Below the pieces are notes generated by a model. The model was not told the origin of the DNA, made no database searches, and saw nothing but the letters and a program-made list of their open reading frames with translations. A stretch of DNA of 64,000 bases from Paenibacillus allorhizosphaerae (lineage in GTDB: Bacteria; Bacillota; Bacilli; Paenibacillales; NBRC-103111): NCBI RefSeq assembly GCF_910594985.1, contig NZ_CAJVCE010000003.1, forward strand, positions 248,001 to 312,000. Direction: 5' to 3'. Numbering within the stretch: the stretch's first letter is position 1; every line of letters starts with the position of its first letter. Below are positions 52,527 through 61,759 of this stretch, piece by piece. The position numbers were made by a program, and so were the translations under genes.

Positions 52527-53453
52527 ATGAATAACGATCATCGTTCGCCTGTTCCGTTATGGCTGCCGCTGTTGATCGGCGTCATAGCGATATCTTTTTC
52601 GTCTATATTTGTCCGTTGGTCAAATGCGCCGGTATCCGTAATCGCGATGTACCGCCTTCTTTTAACAACAATCTTGATGCTTCCATTTTTACTAATGAAT
52701 CATCGTCAAACAATGCGCCGCTTGAGCCGCAAAGATTGGATGCTGCTTTTCTGGTCTGGATTCGCTTTAGGACTTCACTTTTTGCTATGGATGGGTTCGC
52801 TTCGCTTCACCACGGTAGCAAGTTCAACCGCGCTGCTGACGCTTGAGCCCATCTTTGTGCTGATCGGCGCGTGCATCGTATTCCGCCAGCGGACGCATCC
52901 ACTCGCCGTCGCGAGTATGATTACAGCCATCGCCGGTGCGATCATGATCGGTTGGGGCGACTGGGGTTGGGGCGGCCGTGCACTGCTCGGCGACCTGTTG
53001 TCGCTGCTCGGGGCTTTGGCCGTCGCGTTTCATATGCTGATCGGCAAAAACCTGGTTCAGCGGATTCCCGCATTTCTTTACAGCTTTTTCGTGTTCGGCT
53101 TCGCCGCGGTCGTGCTCGCGGCATACAACATCGGGATGGGGTACGCATTGGTAGGCTATGAGGCCAAAGAATGGGGAATATTCTTGCTGCTTGCCATCGT
53201 ACCGACGCTGTTCGGCCATTACTTGTTCAATTGGCTGCTCAAGTACATGAAGCCCGAATCGGTGTCGATGAGCGTACTCGGAGAGCCGCTTGGCGCAGCG
53301 CTGCTTGCCTATTGGCTGCTCGGCGAGTCGGTCACTTGGCTGCAGGCAGCCGCAGGCGCTGTTTTGTTGTTCGGTGTCTGGATGTTTCTTCGCGTCGGAA
53401 AAAAAGAGCCGGAGGCTGCCGCAGCAACGGCAACTGCGATACCGCCTGCCTGA
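52527..53453 (+). CDS. DMT-superfamily transporter, EamA family
   Basis: The protein has 308 residues and ten membrane segments in two EamA repeats. The first starts LWLPLLIGVIAISFSSIFVRW and includes GLHFLLWMGSLRFTTVASSTALLTLEPIFV. The second includes VPTLFGHYLFNWLLKYMKPESVSMSVLGEPLGAALLAYWLLGE, the usual conserved ending. The C-terminal tail is basic and alanine-rich. AAGGAG lies before ATG 52527. Likely an amino acid or metabolite exporter; the substrate cannot be told. Confidence 0.9.
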   Translation: MNNDHRSPVPLWLPLLIGVIAISFSSIFVRWSNAPVSVIAMYRLLLTTILMLPFLLMNHRQTMRRLSRKDWMLLFWSGFALGLHFLLWMGSLRFTTVASSTALLTLEPIFVLIGACIVFRQRTHPLAVASMITAIAGAIMIGWGDWGWGGRALLGDLLSLLGALAVAFHMLIGKNLVQRIPAFLYSFFVFGFAAVVLAAYNIGMGYALVGYEAKEWGIFLLLAIVPTLFGHYLFNWLLKYMKPESVSMSVLGEPLGAALLAYWLLGESVTWLQAAAGAVLLFGVWMFLRVGKKEPEAAAATATAIPPA

Positions 53454-53522
53454 TCAATCCAAATCCACCGGCTGCCACCATACCAGAGCGTCCGGACAGC
53501 ATGCACGGTAAACGCACATGCA

Positions 53523-53578
53523 AAACGGGCACTCCATCGCTTCTACGTTCAAGCGCATGGAGTGCCCGTTATTTTTTT
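53523..53578. terminator. Bidirectional intrinsic terminator
   Basis: AACGGGCACTCCATCGCTT and AAGCGCATGGAGTGCCCGTT pair over about 19 bases with one mismatch, followed by ATTTTTTTG. It serves the EamA gene and the convergent NlpC/P60 gene. Confidence 0.93.
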
Positions 53579-53601
53579 GCTTAGTGATCGGATTCGTCCG
53601 G

Positions 53602-54087
53602 TTACAGCACGCGGCGAGCGGTATTATAATGTTTGCTCCACCACGCGTTATTCATATTCGAGATCGTTACACCGGGCTTCCCGTACGTGTGCAAAATTTT
53701 GCCGTTGCCGATATAGATGGCGACATGATGGATCGGAGAGTAGAAAAATACAAGATCGCCCGGCTTCAGCTGGCTTTTCGGCACGTAGCGACCGACTTTG
53801 GATTGCTTAATGGACGATGTCGGGAGTGTGATGCCATACTGTTTATATACATGGTAAATAAACGAAGAGCAATCGAAATATCTAGTTGAGTTGCGGTCTG
53901 CGGCAAATTTATATGGGGTATGCATAAAGCTTTTCCCCGTCGCGATAATGCGGCTTGCCTTGGATGACGAAGCTGCGGCTTGTGCGGTTTGGGCAGGAAC
54001 GGCAATCGTACCGGTCATGGCCAGCGCCGTGCTTAGGCTGAGTGCAATCATGATTTTTCCCCAGCGCTTCAAAATCAGGTTTTTCAT
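53602..54087 (-). CDS. Secreted NlpC/P60 (C40) cell-wall hydrolase
   Basis: The protein has 161 residues. A signal peptide (residues ~1-38, basic start then IMIALSLSTALAMTGTIAV) ends near AQAAAS. The single NlpC/P60 domain has the catalytic Cys in RYFDCSSFIYHVY, the first His in SPIHHVAIYIGNG and the third polar residue in KILHTYGK. It cuts the gamma-D-glutamyl to diamino-acid bond in peptidoglycan stem peptides. There is no LysM or SH3 targeting domain. AGGAGG lies eight bases before ATG 54087. Confidence 0.93.
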   Translation of the reverse strand: MKNLILKRWGKIMIALSLSTALAMTGTIAVPAQTAQAAASSSKASRIIATGKSFMHTPYKFAADRNSTRYFDCSSFIYHVYKQYGITLPTSSIKQSKVGRYVPKSQLKPGDLVFFYSPIHHVAIYIGNGKILHTYGKPGVTISNMNNAWWSKHYNTARRVL

Positions 54088-54256
54088 CGTTGCATCCTCC
54101 TAGTGTGCAAAGTTGTGTTTCGCATGACCACACTATAGCACACCATCCGATGGAATGATTATCCTAAACATTGGGTAAACGTACACGACGCATGGATTTA
54201 CGTACAATTATTAGAATTCGATGAGAATTTGCTCAACGTTTGCTATTATATCGCTT

Positions 54257-55630
54257 TCATTGCTCTGTTTGCGCTTTCCACGGAAGCAAAATCGTCACCG
54301 TCGTTCCTTCCCCCACCTCGCTTTCGAACCGAATGGTCCCCTGATGCAAATCAATAATTTGCTTGGCGATAGCAAGTCCCAAACCCGTCCCTCCGGTTTC
54401 CCGATTGCGCGTTTGATCGACCCGGTAAAATCGCTCGAACAAATGAGGAAGATCCTCCTGCGATATGCCAACGCCCTTATCGGCAATTTTCAACTCGGCA
54501 AAGCCGGAAACGTCTGCAAGCGTTACGTCGATCGGTTCTCTGCTGTATTTGATCGCATTGTCAAGAATGATGATGAGCAATTGCTTTATTTTTTTCGCAT
54601 CGGCCAACAATCGTCGATGTTTGCTTACCTCAGAAGCCGTAAACCGGATTTCACGGTTAAACGCTTGTTCCAGCTGCTCCTTTGTTTCCTGGACGAGCGG
54701 CACAAGCGCCGTTTCATCCAGTTTCACTTGCTCTTCGCGCTCGAATTCCGCCAGCTTGAGCAGCGATTCGATCAAGTTCTTGAGCCTTCTCGTTTCGGAT
54801 TGGACGGCATCTAACGCCTCCCGCCGAATCGCAGGGTCATTTCCGCCCCAACGTTTGAGCATGGAAGTATAGCTCTCAATGACGGTCAGCGGCGTGCGCA
54901 GCTCGTGAGAAGCATCGGCGACGAACTGCTTTTGCTTTCGGTCATGTTCCTGCAAATGCGAAATCATATCGTTGAACGTCTGACCGAGCCGTCCGATTTC
55001 GTCTTTACGGGACGTATATTTCGGGCCTAGCATCAGAAAATCGCCTTTGCTGCGAATCATCCGCATCGTTTCGAGCATTTGGCGCAGCGGCCGAATGATG
55101 ATCCGCGTATAAAAAATGCCTCCCAAGATCGAAAATAACATTACGCTGATGCTTGTAATCATAAGCCCTTGTCCCAAGATTTCCATCAAGCTTCCGATCA
55201 CATTAAGCGCCTTTCCGAGCTCGAGCTGCCCAATTTGCTTGCCATTTTCAAGAATTGGTACCTGAATGAACAACATGCGGGCTTCGATGCTATTCTCCAC
55301 CTCGGAATAATAATCGGTCCGATACACGGCGGGGTATTCCGTCAGCTGCTCGTTCGTTGAAATTTGCGCCATCACGGCATTGTCCGGCGAAATGATGCGA
55401 ATCATCGTGTCATCGGCGATAAATTCCCAAAGAAGCCGCGAATTTTCCCAATTTTCCGGCCGATGGACGAGTGGGTTGCGCAATATAATTTGCGCCTTAT
55501 TCCACAGCATCCGATTTTCCGCATCCGTCGTTCTTTTGAAAATATAATTATAAATAAACATATTGAAAAATAATAAAATCAGCAGTATCCAGCTGCCGGT
55601 CAAAAGGATCAATCGGGTACGCAGACTCAT
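54257..55630 (-). CDS. Sensor histidine kinase
   Basis: The protein has 457 residues. Membrane segments at ~8-28 and ~160-180 enclose an external sensor. HAMP follows (RIIIRPLRQMLETM), then HisKA with the phospho-His in VADASHELRTPLTVIESY, and HATPase with the N box (IILDNAIKYS), G1 (DKGVGI), F (LFERFYRVD) and G2 (GGTGLGLAIAKQII). Its start overlaps the response regulator stop by four bases (ATGA), so the two are translationally coupled. The signal is unknown; the layout recalls ArlS. Confidence 0.94.
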   Translation of the reverse strand: MSLRTRLILLTGSWILLILLFFNMFIYNYIFKRTTDAENRMLWNKAQIILRNPLVHRPENWENSRLLWEFIADDTMIRIISPDNAVMAQISTNEQLTEYPAVYRTDYYSEVENSIEARMLFIQVPILENGKQIGQLELGKALNVIGSLMEILGQGLMITSISVMLFSILGGIFYTRIIIRPLRQMLETMRMIRSKGDFLMLGPKYTSRKDEIGRLGQTFNDMISHLQEHDRKQKQFVADASHELRTPLTVIESYTSMLKRWGGNDPAIRREALDAVQSETRRLKNLIESLLKLAEFEREEQVKLDETALVPLVQETKEQLEQAFNREIRFTASEVSKHRRLLADAKKIKQLLIIILDNAIKYSREPIDVTLADVSGFAELKIADKGVGISQEDLPHLFERFYRVDQTRNRETGGTGLGLAIAKQIIDLHQGTIRFESEVGEGTTVTILLPWKAQTEQ

Positions 55631-56316
55631 GGTTCCGACTCCGATAATTCGTAACCTACGCCGCGGGCTGTACGAATCAGCTTCGGTTTATAACCTTTGT
55701 CGATCTTCTGGCGCAAGTAGCGTATATAAACGTCGACAATATTAGTATCTCCGACAAAATTGTAGCCCCATACATCGGAGATGATCTGTTCCCGCGAGAG
55801 CACGTGATTTTTATGCTGAATCAAATATTGCAGAAGCTCGAATTCTTTAGGCGTCAGCTCGATCGGCGTTCCGCCGCGGGTTACTTTTCTCGCTTTCAGG
55901 TCCACGGTCAAGTCGGCTGCCTTTACCGTCTCGCCGGCAACCTTGGGTCGGCTGGTGAGCGCGATTAGATTGCGAATCCGGGCAAGCAGTTCTTCAATGA
56001 CAAAAGGCTTGGTGACATAATCGTTCGCACCCTGTTCAAAGCCGCCGACAACATCGGGTGTCGTACCCCGTGCCGTAAGCATAATGACGGGCAGCGTCTC
56101 ATGTTCTTGCCGGATACGCCTCAGCACTTCGATACCGTCGAGCCCCGGAAGCATGACATCGAGCAATACCAAGTCCCAATGTTCGCATAAAGCGAGACGC
56201 ACGCCTTCCTTGCCGTCAGCCGCTCTTCCAACCGTGTACCCTTCATGCTCCAGCTCCAGCTGCAGTACGCGGGCTATCGCATCTTCATCTTCGATAATTA
56301 AAATTTGTGCAGTCAT
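55627..56316 (-). CDS. OmpR family response regulator
   Basis: The protein has 229 residues from ATG 56316 (CGGAG six bases upstream). The receiver domain has the acidic pair in IIEDED, phospho-Asp in LLDVMLPG, Thr/Ser in MLTARG and Lys in VTKPF. The C-terminal winged helix shows LTPKEFELLQYLIQHKN and IRYLRQKID, ending RGVGYEL. It is the partner of the downstream kinase and resembles ArlR. Divergent from a deoxynucleoside kinase gene. Confidence 0.95.
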   Translation of the reverse strand: MTAQILIIEDEDAIARVLQLELEHEGYTVGRAADGKEGVRLALCEHWDLVLLDVMLPGLDGIEVLRRIRQEHETLPVIMLTARGTTPDVVGGFEQGANDYVTKPFVIEELLARIRNLIALTSRPKVAGETVKAADLTVDLKARKVTRGGTPIELTPKEFELLQYLIQHKNHVLSREQIISDVWGYNFVGDTNIVDVYIRYLRQKIDKGYKPKLIRTARGVGYELSESEP

Positions 56317-56525
56317 TCGTGTCTCCGGTTCGATGGCATCATACCTTGTGCTTACAGGATTTCCACTTCGACTAACGGCTATACGCCGGTTTGCGAAAAC
56401 ACGTCTTCGATCCGCCAATTGGAATTTTATTGCTGTGCGTTCCGGCAAGGTTCTTGTTATAATAATTCAGCTCGGGTATTTTACTTTTATTTGCAGTCGT
56501 TTTCGCTAAAGGAGAAAGGGGAAGC

Positions 56526-57185
56526 ATGGCAGTGATCGTTGTCGGGGGTATGATCGGCTTAGGTAAAACATCGGTAGCCACTTTGCTCGGAAAGGCGATC
56601 GGATCGGACGTTTTTTATGAAAGCGTGGACGAAAATCCGATATTACCGTTATTTTATACTTCTACGCCGGAGGAAATCGAACAAAAAAGGTATCCGTTTT
56701 TGCTTCAATTGTACTTTCTGGATACGCGGTTTAAAGCGATTAAACAAGCTTTAATACATAGACATAATGTATTGGATCGAAGCATTTATGAAGATTGGTA
56801 TTTCGCAAAAGTAAACCGGGAGCTCGGACGGATCAGCGACCTGGAGTTTACGATTTATGAAAGTTTGGCAAACAACATGCTTGCCGAGCTGGAGGAGCTG
56901 CCCAAGAAAGCCCCCGATCTAATGGTATATTTGAAAGGCTCGTTCGATACGGTTATGCACCGGATTGGACTCAGGGGCCGATCCTTCGAGCAAGATCCGG
57001 CGCTGATCGATTATTATCGCACGCTCTGGAGCGGTTACGACGATTGGGTGATGAATCACTACCACGCATCCCAAGTGTTGATCATCGACATGGATACGAC
57101 CGATATCGTGAGTCGCGAATCCGACGCGACCAGTGTGGTGGCGCAAGTGAAGGACAAGCTCCAGTTGATTCAGCAGGTATGTTGA
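56526..57185 (+). CDS. Deoxynucleoside kinase (dAdo/dGuo/dCyd type)
   Basis: The protein has 219 residues. The P-loop is GGMIGLGKTS; VDENPILPLFY binds the nucleoside region and DRSIYEDWYFA carries the DRS catalytic block. LRGRSFEQD corresponds to the LID arginines. It phosphorylates deoxynucleosides for salvage. Many Bacillales carry two such genes side by side; here there is one. AAAGGAGAAAGGGG precedes ATG 56526. Confidence 0.9.
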   Translation: MAVIVVGGMIGLGKTSVATLLGKAIGSDVFYESVDENPILPLFYTSTPEEIEQKRYPFLLQLYFLDTRFKAIKQALIHRHNVLDRSIYEDWYFAKVNRELGRISDLEFTIYESLANNMLAELEELPKKAPDLMVYLKGSFDTVMHRIGLRGRSFEQDPALIDYYRTLWSGYDDWVMNHYHASQVLIIDMDTTDIVSRESDATSVVAQVKDKLQLIQQVC

Positions 57186-57249
57186 GACGGCCGTATAACA
57201 CAAAAAAGCTACCCTATGAGGCGTTTGCGAAGCTGCAATCGTGTCCATA

Positions 57250-57290
57250 AAGACGAAGAGCAAAGACTTTATTGGTCTTTGCTCTTCTCC
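57250..57290. terminator. Bidirectional terminator overlapping a coding end
   Basis: GAAGAGCAAAGAC pairs perfectly with GTCTTTGCTCTTC around TTTATTG. The right arm is also the last codons of the leftward gene ending at 57269, so the hairpin for one strand lies partly inside that reading frame. Confidence 0.75.
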
Positions 57291-57790
57291 GTTATGACGG
57301 CGCCTTCGCTGCCGAACGCCATGATCACGTTCTGAATTTTTTGCAGGCGAATGTATTCGTTTTGCTTCAAGTCCGTTCGGAAATAAGCGTACATGTAAGC
57401 CCCCTCGATGAAAGACAGGGACGGATAACAGACGATATCCGTATTGGTAAACGGGTTGTCAATTAAGATTTGCCATTCGCCGTCTCTTTCCTCAGCCTGA
57501 ACGGCATCGAGCACCATTATTTTGTAGCCGATGATCCGCTCGAACTCGTCCCATACCTTCGCCCAGGAAGGGCTGAATTGTACGGGAGCGGGAAACAGCT
57601 TCTTGGCGCAAGCCAGCAATGCGGAAGTCGATTCCGCTTCCGTTTCGTCAAACCGTTTGAGCCGGTCGCGGAAGCCTTCCAAAAGCTTACGGAAGCCGCT
57701 GAAGCCTTCCTCAATAATCGATTGCCGGAACTGCTCCAGATCCTGCTCCGAAACGGCCTGCTCAAAAACCGTAAAAGGGTTCGTTTTCAT
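57269..57790 (-). CDS. Uncharacterised protein (173 aa)
   Basis: No family recognised. ATG 57790 is nine bases after GGAG; ATG 57796 is too close. The N-terminal half is helical and charged (SEQDLEQFRQSIIEEGF, FRKLLEGFRDRLKRFDE). The C-terminal half has strands with DGEWQILIDNPFTN and a tyrosine-rich EGAYMYAYFRTDL. Soluble. It is on the same strand as the 96-residue gene upstream and may be co-transcribed with it. The terminator overlaps its end. Confidence 0.7.
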   Translation of the reverse strand: MKTNPFTVFEQAVSEQDLEQFRQSIIEEGFSGFRKLLEGFRDRLKRFDETEAESTSALLACAKKLFPAPVQFSPSWAKVWDEFERIIGYKIMVLDAVQAEERDGEWQILIDNPFTNTDIVCYPSLSFIEGAYMYAYFRTDLKQNEYIRLQKIQNVIMAFGSEGAVITEKSKDQ

Positions 57791-57832
57791 TCGCATTCAC
57801 TCCACTCTACTTTCGTTCCTCGCGGGCCTATG

Positions 57833-58123
57833 TCAGGCACGGGTTTGTACGGACAAATTCCCCTCGGAATCCATCAGCAATCGGCGGGACGGGTCGTTTT
57901 TGAGCTTCACATTGAATACCTTCACGCGGTTTTCGTCCGCATGGGTCGGTACCCACAGTCCGGGATCCTCCTCACCGATCGCTTCCAGAAAATGATGCTT
58001 TTCCTGCTCGGCGACAGGTTCCTGATCCCATTGTTTAACGCCGAAATAGTCCAGGTTGTAATTGTTGCGCTGCACGCAAGCGGCTATTTCACCGGTTTGC
58101 GTATGTCTAAGCACATATGGCAT
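57833..58123 (-). CDS. Uncharacterised small protein (96 aa)
   Basis: ATG 58123 is eight bases after AGGT. MPYVLRHTQTGEIAACVQRN suggests a small beta-rich start; then YFGVKQWD, a charged VAEQEKHHFLEAIGEED and KVFNVKLKNDPSRRLLMD. No motif or membrane segment. It lies between the 2-oxoacid oxidoreductase genes upstream and the 173-residue gene downstream, all leftward. Function unknown. Confidence 0.68.
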   Translation of the reverse strand: MPYVLRHTQTGEIAACVQRNNYNLDYFGVKQWDQEPVAEQEKHHFLEAIGEEDPGLWVPTHADENRVKVFNVKLKNDPSRRLLMDSEGNLSVQTRA

Positions 58124-58210
58124 GGTCTTGTACCTCATTATCGTTAATGAAAAGAAAAGGCGCAAGCTCTCATAAAGAGTTTGCGCCTGAATGAACGACC
58201 TTACTACTTC

Positions 58211-60514
58211 TTACAAGTAAGGATTTTCGTGCTTCGCCTTAAGACGGCTCCAACGGCGCTCGACTTCCGTCTCAAACGCTTGAAGCGCTTCGGCGTATTC
58301 CGGCTTCGTCAGGTGCTTCGTTTTCCCCATGTTTTTAAGCCAATCCCCGACCGGAATCCGTTTGTTCTTCTCTTCCGGGTTGAAGGTAATGGTCGTTACC
58401 CCGTTCTCGATTTCGTAGAGCGGGAAGAAACAGGAGTTCACCGCCTGATCGATCAACGTTTGTCCGATTTCTTCTTCGGACAGCCAATTGAGCGGACAGG
58501 TGATCAAGATTTTACCGTAAACCAAACCTTCATTCTGTGCGTAATATTGCGCTTTGGCCGCTTTCTTCAGCATGTCCTGAGGCGCTGCTTCCGAGCCGGT
58601 AAATACGTACGGAATGTTGGTTGCCGCCATAATTTGCGGCGTATCTTTATGATGGAACAGTTTGCCGCCTTGATGCTTGCCGACGTTGGACGTGGAAGTC
58701 CGGTGGCCGAGCGGCGTCGAGTAGGACAACTGCGCACCTGTATTCATATAGCCTTCGTTATCGTACTCGAGAATAATCATCTTATGGTTACGAAGTGCGG
58801 CCCCGATTGCCGGCCCCATCCCGATATCCATCCCGCCGTCGCCGGTAATCATCACGAACGTGAAGTCATCCGGCAAGTTCAGGTGATCGAGCTCGCCGCG
58901 GCGCTTACGCTCCCAGAACATTTCCACGACACCGGACAGCGTGGCCGCCCCGCTTTGGAACAAGTTATGGATGTACGTCGCTTTGTGCGAAGAGTACGGA
59001 TAGCCCGTCGTTACGACCATCGCGCAGCCGGTATGGAACAATGCGACGATATCGCCTTCGATCCCTTTGAAGAACAGCTCAAGACCGGAAAAAATACCGC
59101 AGCCCGGACATGCGCCGTGACCCGGAGCAAGACGTTTTGGTTTTTTCGTCAGCTGACGAATTGGAGGTACTTTCACTTTCAATTGGCCGGTCGTTTCGTC
59201 TTTATCCACTGTAATCAGACCGGTTTTCAAATCTTCATATTTCATCGGCTCGATGACGCGCTGAGGCAACTTGTTCGGGTCCCCAGGCGTATGGCCGTAG
59301 TAATCAAATGGAACTTCCACTTTACCTTTGTTGGCCGCTTCGATGGCAAACTCGAAAAATTGATGACCGTCTTCCGCGTAGAAGTCTTTACCGCCAAGGC
59401 CGTACACCCGGCTAACCACTTGTGTGGTATGATTGCCTTCGGTAAACAAGGCCGCTTTGATTTCCAGCGTCATATTGCCGCCGTGCGCGCCGTAAGAGTC
59501 CGCACGGTCGCCGATCGTTACCGCTTTAACGTTTTTGAGCGCTTCGGCGATTTGTTTCGCCGGGAACGGACGAATCATGTTCGGCGCGATCGAACCGGCT
59601 TTAATGCCCTTCTCGCGAAGCTGGTCGACGACGTCCTTAATAATTTCCGAAGCAGAGTTCATCAAGAATACGGCCACTTCGGCGTCTTCCATGCGGTACA
59701 GGTCGAGAATCGGGTAATCGCGTCCGGTAAGCGCCTTGTATTCTTGCTGGATACGGTCGAATACTTCGCCCGCTTTGTACATGGCAACCGACTGCTGGTA
59801 ACAGTTGTTGATGTAATCCGGCTCGTTCATGTAAGGTCCTACGGTAATAGGGTTGTTCCGGTCGAGCACGTGCGGGAATTGCTTCGGCTGCTCGCCGATG
59901 AATTTATGCACATCTTCCTTGTGCGCAAACGTCTGCACGCGGCGCTTCTGGTGCGAAGTGAAGTAGCCGTCGGAAGCAACGATGACCGGCAGGCGCACTT
60001 CGGGATCCTCGGCCAGCTTGATCGCCATAATGTTCATATCGTATACAGCCTGCGGGTCGCGGCACATCAAGATCGGCCAGCCCGTGTTGAGCGCGTAATA
60101 CAAGTCGGAATGGTCTCCGTGAATGTTGAGCGGCCCGGATACGGAACGGCAGACCAGGTTCATGACCATCGGGAAACGCGTTCCCGACTGAACCGGCATT
60201 TGCTCCAGCATATACAAGTAACCGTTGGCGCTGGTCGCGTTAAATACGCGTCCGCCCGCGGTGGAGGCGCCGTAACAAATACCCGCCGAACCGTGCTCAC
60301 CGTCCGCCGGAATCAGCTTGATGTCATGCTGACCGTTCGCTTTCATCAGATCGAGGAATTGCGCGACCTCCGTGGAAGGAGAGATCGGGAAATACCCCAT
60401 GACATGATAATTGATCTGATGGGCTGCATAGGCGGCCATCTCGTTGCCGGACTCGTATACCATCCGCTGCTCAACCGTTCCTTGGCCGACCTCTTTATTG
60501 ATTTCAATTGCCAT
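58211..60514 (-). CDS. 2-oxoacid:ferredoxin oxidoreductase, fused alpha-beta subunit
   Basis: The protein has 767 residues. The first ~420 are the alpha part (pyrimidine-binding and transketolase-C-like domains: GYFPISPSTEVAQF, SGPLNIHGDHSD). The last ~300 are the beta part: CPGCG and HTGC give [4Fe-4S] ligands, and GDGGMDIGMGPAIGAAL with NEGYMNTGAQ is the thiamine diphosphate site. It oxidatively decarboxylates pyruvate or another 2-oxoacid to acyl-CoA. It is co-transcribed, 31 bases behind the gamma-delta gene. Sequence alone does not separate pyruvate from branched 2-oxoacids. Confidence 0.9.
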   Translation of the reverse strand: MAIEINKEVGQGTVEQRMVYESGNEMAAYAAHQINYHVMGYFPISPSTEVAQFLDLMKANGQHDIKLIPADGEHGSAGICYGASTAGGRVFNATSANGYLYMLEQMPVQSGTRFPMVMNLVCRSVSGPLNIHGDHSDLYYALNTGWPILMCRDPQAVYDMNIMAIKLAEDPEVRLPVIVASDGYFTSHQKRRVQTFAHKEDVHKFIGEQPKQFPHVLDRNNPITVGPYMNEPDYINNCYQQSVAMYKAGEVFDRIQQEYKALTGRDYPILDLYRMEDAEVAVFLMNSASEIIKDVVDQLREKGIKAGSIAPNMIRPFPAKQIAEALKNVKAVTIGDRADSYGAHGGNMTLEIKAALFTEGNHTTQVVSRVYGLGGKDFYAEDGHQFFEFAIEAANKGKVEVPFDYYGHTPGDPNKLPQRVIEPMKYEDLKTGLITVDKDETTGQLKVKVPPIRQLTKKPKRLAPGHGACPGCGIFSGLELFFKGIEGDIVALFHTGCAMVVTTGYPYSSHKATYIHNLFQSGAATLSGVVEMFWERKRRGELDHLNLPDDFTFVMITGDGGMDIGMGPAIGAALRNHKMIILEYDNEGYMNTGAQLSYSTPLGHRTSTSNVGKHQGGKLFHHKDTPQIMAATNIPYVFTGSEAAPQDMLKKAAKAQYYAQNEGLVYGKILITCPLNWLSEEEIGQTLIDQAVNSCFFPLYEIENGVTTITFNPEEKNKRIPVGDWLKNMGKTKHLTKPEYAEALQAFETEVERRWSRLKAKHENPYL

Positions 60515-60545
60515 TTATGATTTCACCTCTCCCGATTGTTTGTCC

Positions 60546-61553
60546 TTATTTCGAAGTCAGAGCGAAACGATGCGGCGTACGGTGCTGTTCGCCGTAACCT
60601 TCCGTCTCTCTGTTTGCGGAAAGCGCTTCGGTCGGGCAAGCAACGACGCATTTCAGACAGCCTTTGCAATATTGGTAATCGATCCCTTGCAGGAACATTT
60701 GCGGACGGCCCTTCTTGTCCGGCTGCTCATCCCATACGAAACAAAAGTCGGGACAGGCAGTATCGCAAGCTGCGCAATGAATGCACTTGTCGTCGTCGAA
60801 ATGCGGCATCATCCCGTTGCGGGAAATGCTCAAATCTTTCAAAATGCTGTTGCCCGGATTGGTTACCGTTCCGCCGATCGGCTGCGTCTCGTAGCCGTAC
60901 ACCGGAATATCCCAACGCTTCGGCTGCGGCATCTCTACGCCTTCCGGCAGCGCGAACGTTTGGAATTTCACTTCGTCGTAGCCGCGTTGGAACGTACGGA
61001 GCGCCGGTTCCACCGCTTGCGGATATTTTTTCTCGAGCGATTTGCGGATAATGCCCTTCATATGCTCGAAGTCGAGGAAATCGCACAGACGGAACAGGCC
61101 GCCGAGCATCGCCATGTTCACGCGGTTTTTCTCTTCCAGCGCAATGCCGGTTGCGTCAACGACGGCGACGGTGCCGCCGATCAGCTTCATCTTTTCCTTC
61201 AATTCTTCCGGGCTTTTCGCCGAATTCACCAGTACGACGCTGTCTTCGGATATACCGCTTACAACGTTGACCGTTTTGGATAAGTTTTCATGAAAGACGC
61301 CCACGACGTGAGGTCTTTCCACCGGCGTGGTGTCACGAATATTCGTATTCAGATCGCAAAAGCGGATATGCGCTTTCACCGGCGATCCTTTTTTCTCGGA
61401 ACCATAGGAAGAAAAGCTGACACCGTTAAAGCCGCTGCCTACAACGCCAGCTTCCGCTAGCATTTTTCCTGCCAGGTTGGCACCCAGACCGCCGATGGAT
61501 TCGAGCCGAATTTCAAAGAAGCCGAGTTCGTTCGTTTTCGGTAGAACCCTCAT
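60546..61553 (-). CDS. 2-oxoacid:ferredoxin oxidoreductase, fused gamma-delta subunit
   Basis: The protein has 335 residues. Residues ~1-190 are the gamma domain (EIRLESIGGLGANLAGKML, SYGSEKKGSPVKAHIRF). Residues ~260-310 are the delta ferredoxin with two [4Fe-4S] motifs: CIHCAACDTACPD and CKGCLKCVVACP. It passes electrons from the thiamine centre to ferredoxin and completes the CoA site. First gene of the operon; GAGGGG precedes ATG 61553. The two-fusion layout gives a complete enzyme from two genes. Confidence 0.9.
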   Translation of the reverse strand: MRVLPKTNELGFFEIRLESIGGLGANLAGKMLAEAGVVGSGFNGVSFSSYGSEKKGSPVKAHIRFCDLNTNIRDTTPVERPHVVGVFHENLSKTVNVVSGISEDSVVLVNSAKSPEELKEKMKLIGGTVAVVDATGIALEEKNRVNMAMLGGLFRLCDFLDFEHMKGIIRKSLEKKYPQAVEPALRTFQRGYDEVKFQTFALPEGVEMPQPKRWDIPVYGYETQPIGGTVTNPGNSILKDLSISRNGMMPHFDDDKCIHCAACDTACPDFCFVWDEQPDKKGRPQMFLQGIDYQYCKGCLKCVVACPTEALSANRETEGYGEQHRTPHRFALTSK

Positions 61554-61707
61554 GAGTTCAACTCCCCTCTAATATTTGAAAGGTATATAATTCCTATGAA
61601 ACAGTATAACAGTTTATATTCCACTCGCATAGAGTATTCCGCCATGTTTTACGCTTTAAATCGGCAAGGTAATACAATATAATGAATTTTTATGCGTCTT
61701 CGATACG

Positions 61708-61746
61708 GAATGCTAAGAATCTCTTACATTGTATGTGAGAGATTCT
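61708..61746. terminator. Hairpin after the HD-domain gene
   Basis: AAGAATCTCT and AGAGATTCTT pair perfectly around TACATTGTATGTG-type sequence. T-runs are short. It lies just after the stop at 61760 on the minus strand. Confidence 0.55.
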
Positions 61747-61759
61747 TGTAAACTCTATT

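Noticed and set aside
58181..60520. A 779-codon open frame on the plus strand antisense to the 2-oxoacid oxidoreductase gene
   Set aside because: The minus-strand frame encodes clear catalytic motifs. The plus frame gives an arginine/histidine-rich product with no family blocks and no ribosome site, so it is a shadow of codon bias.
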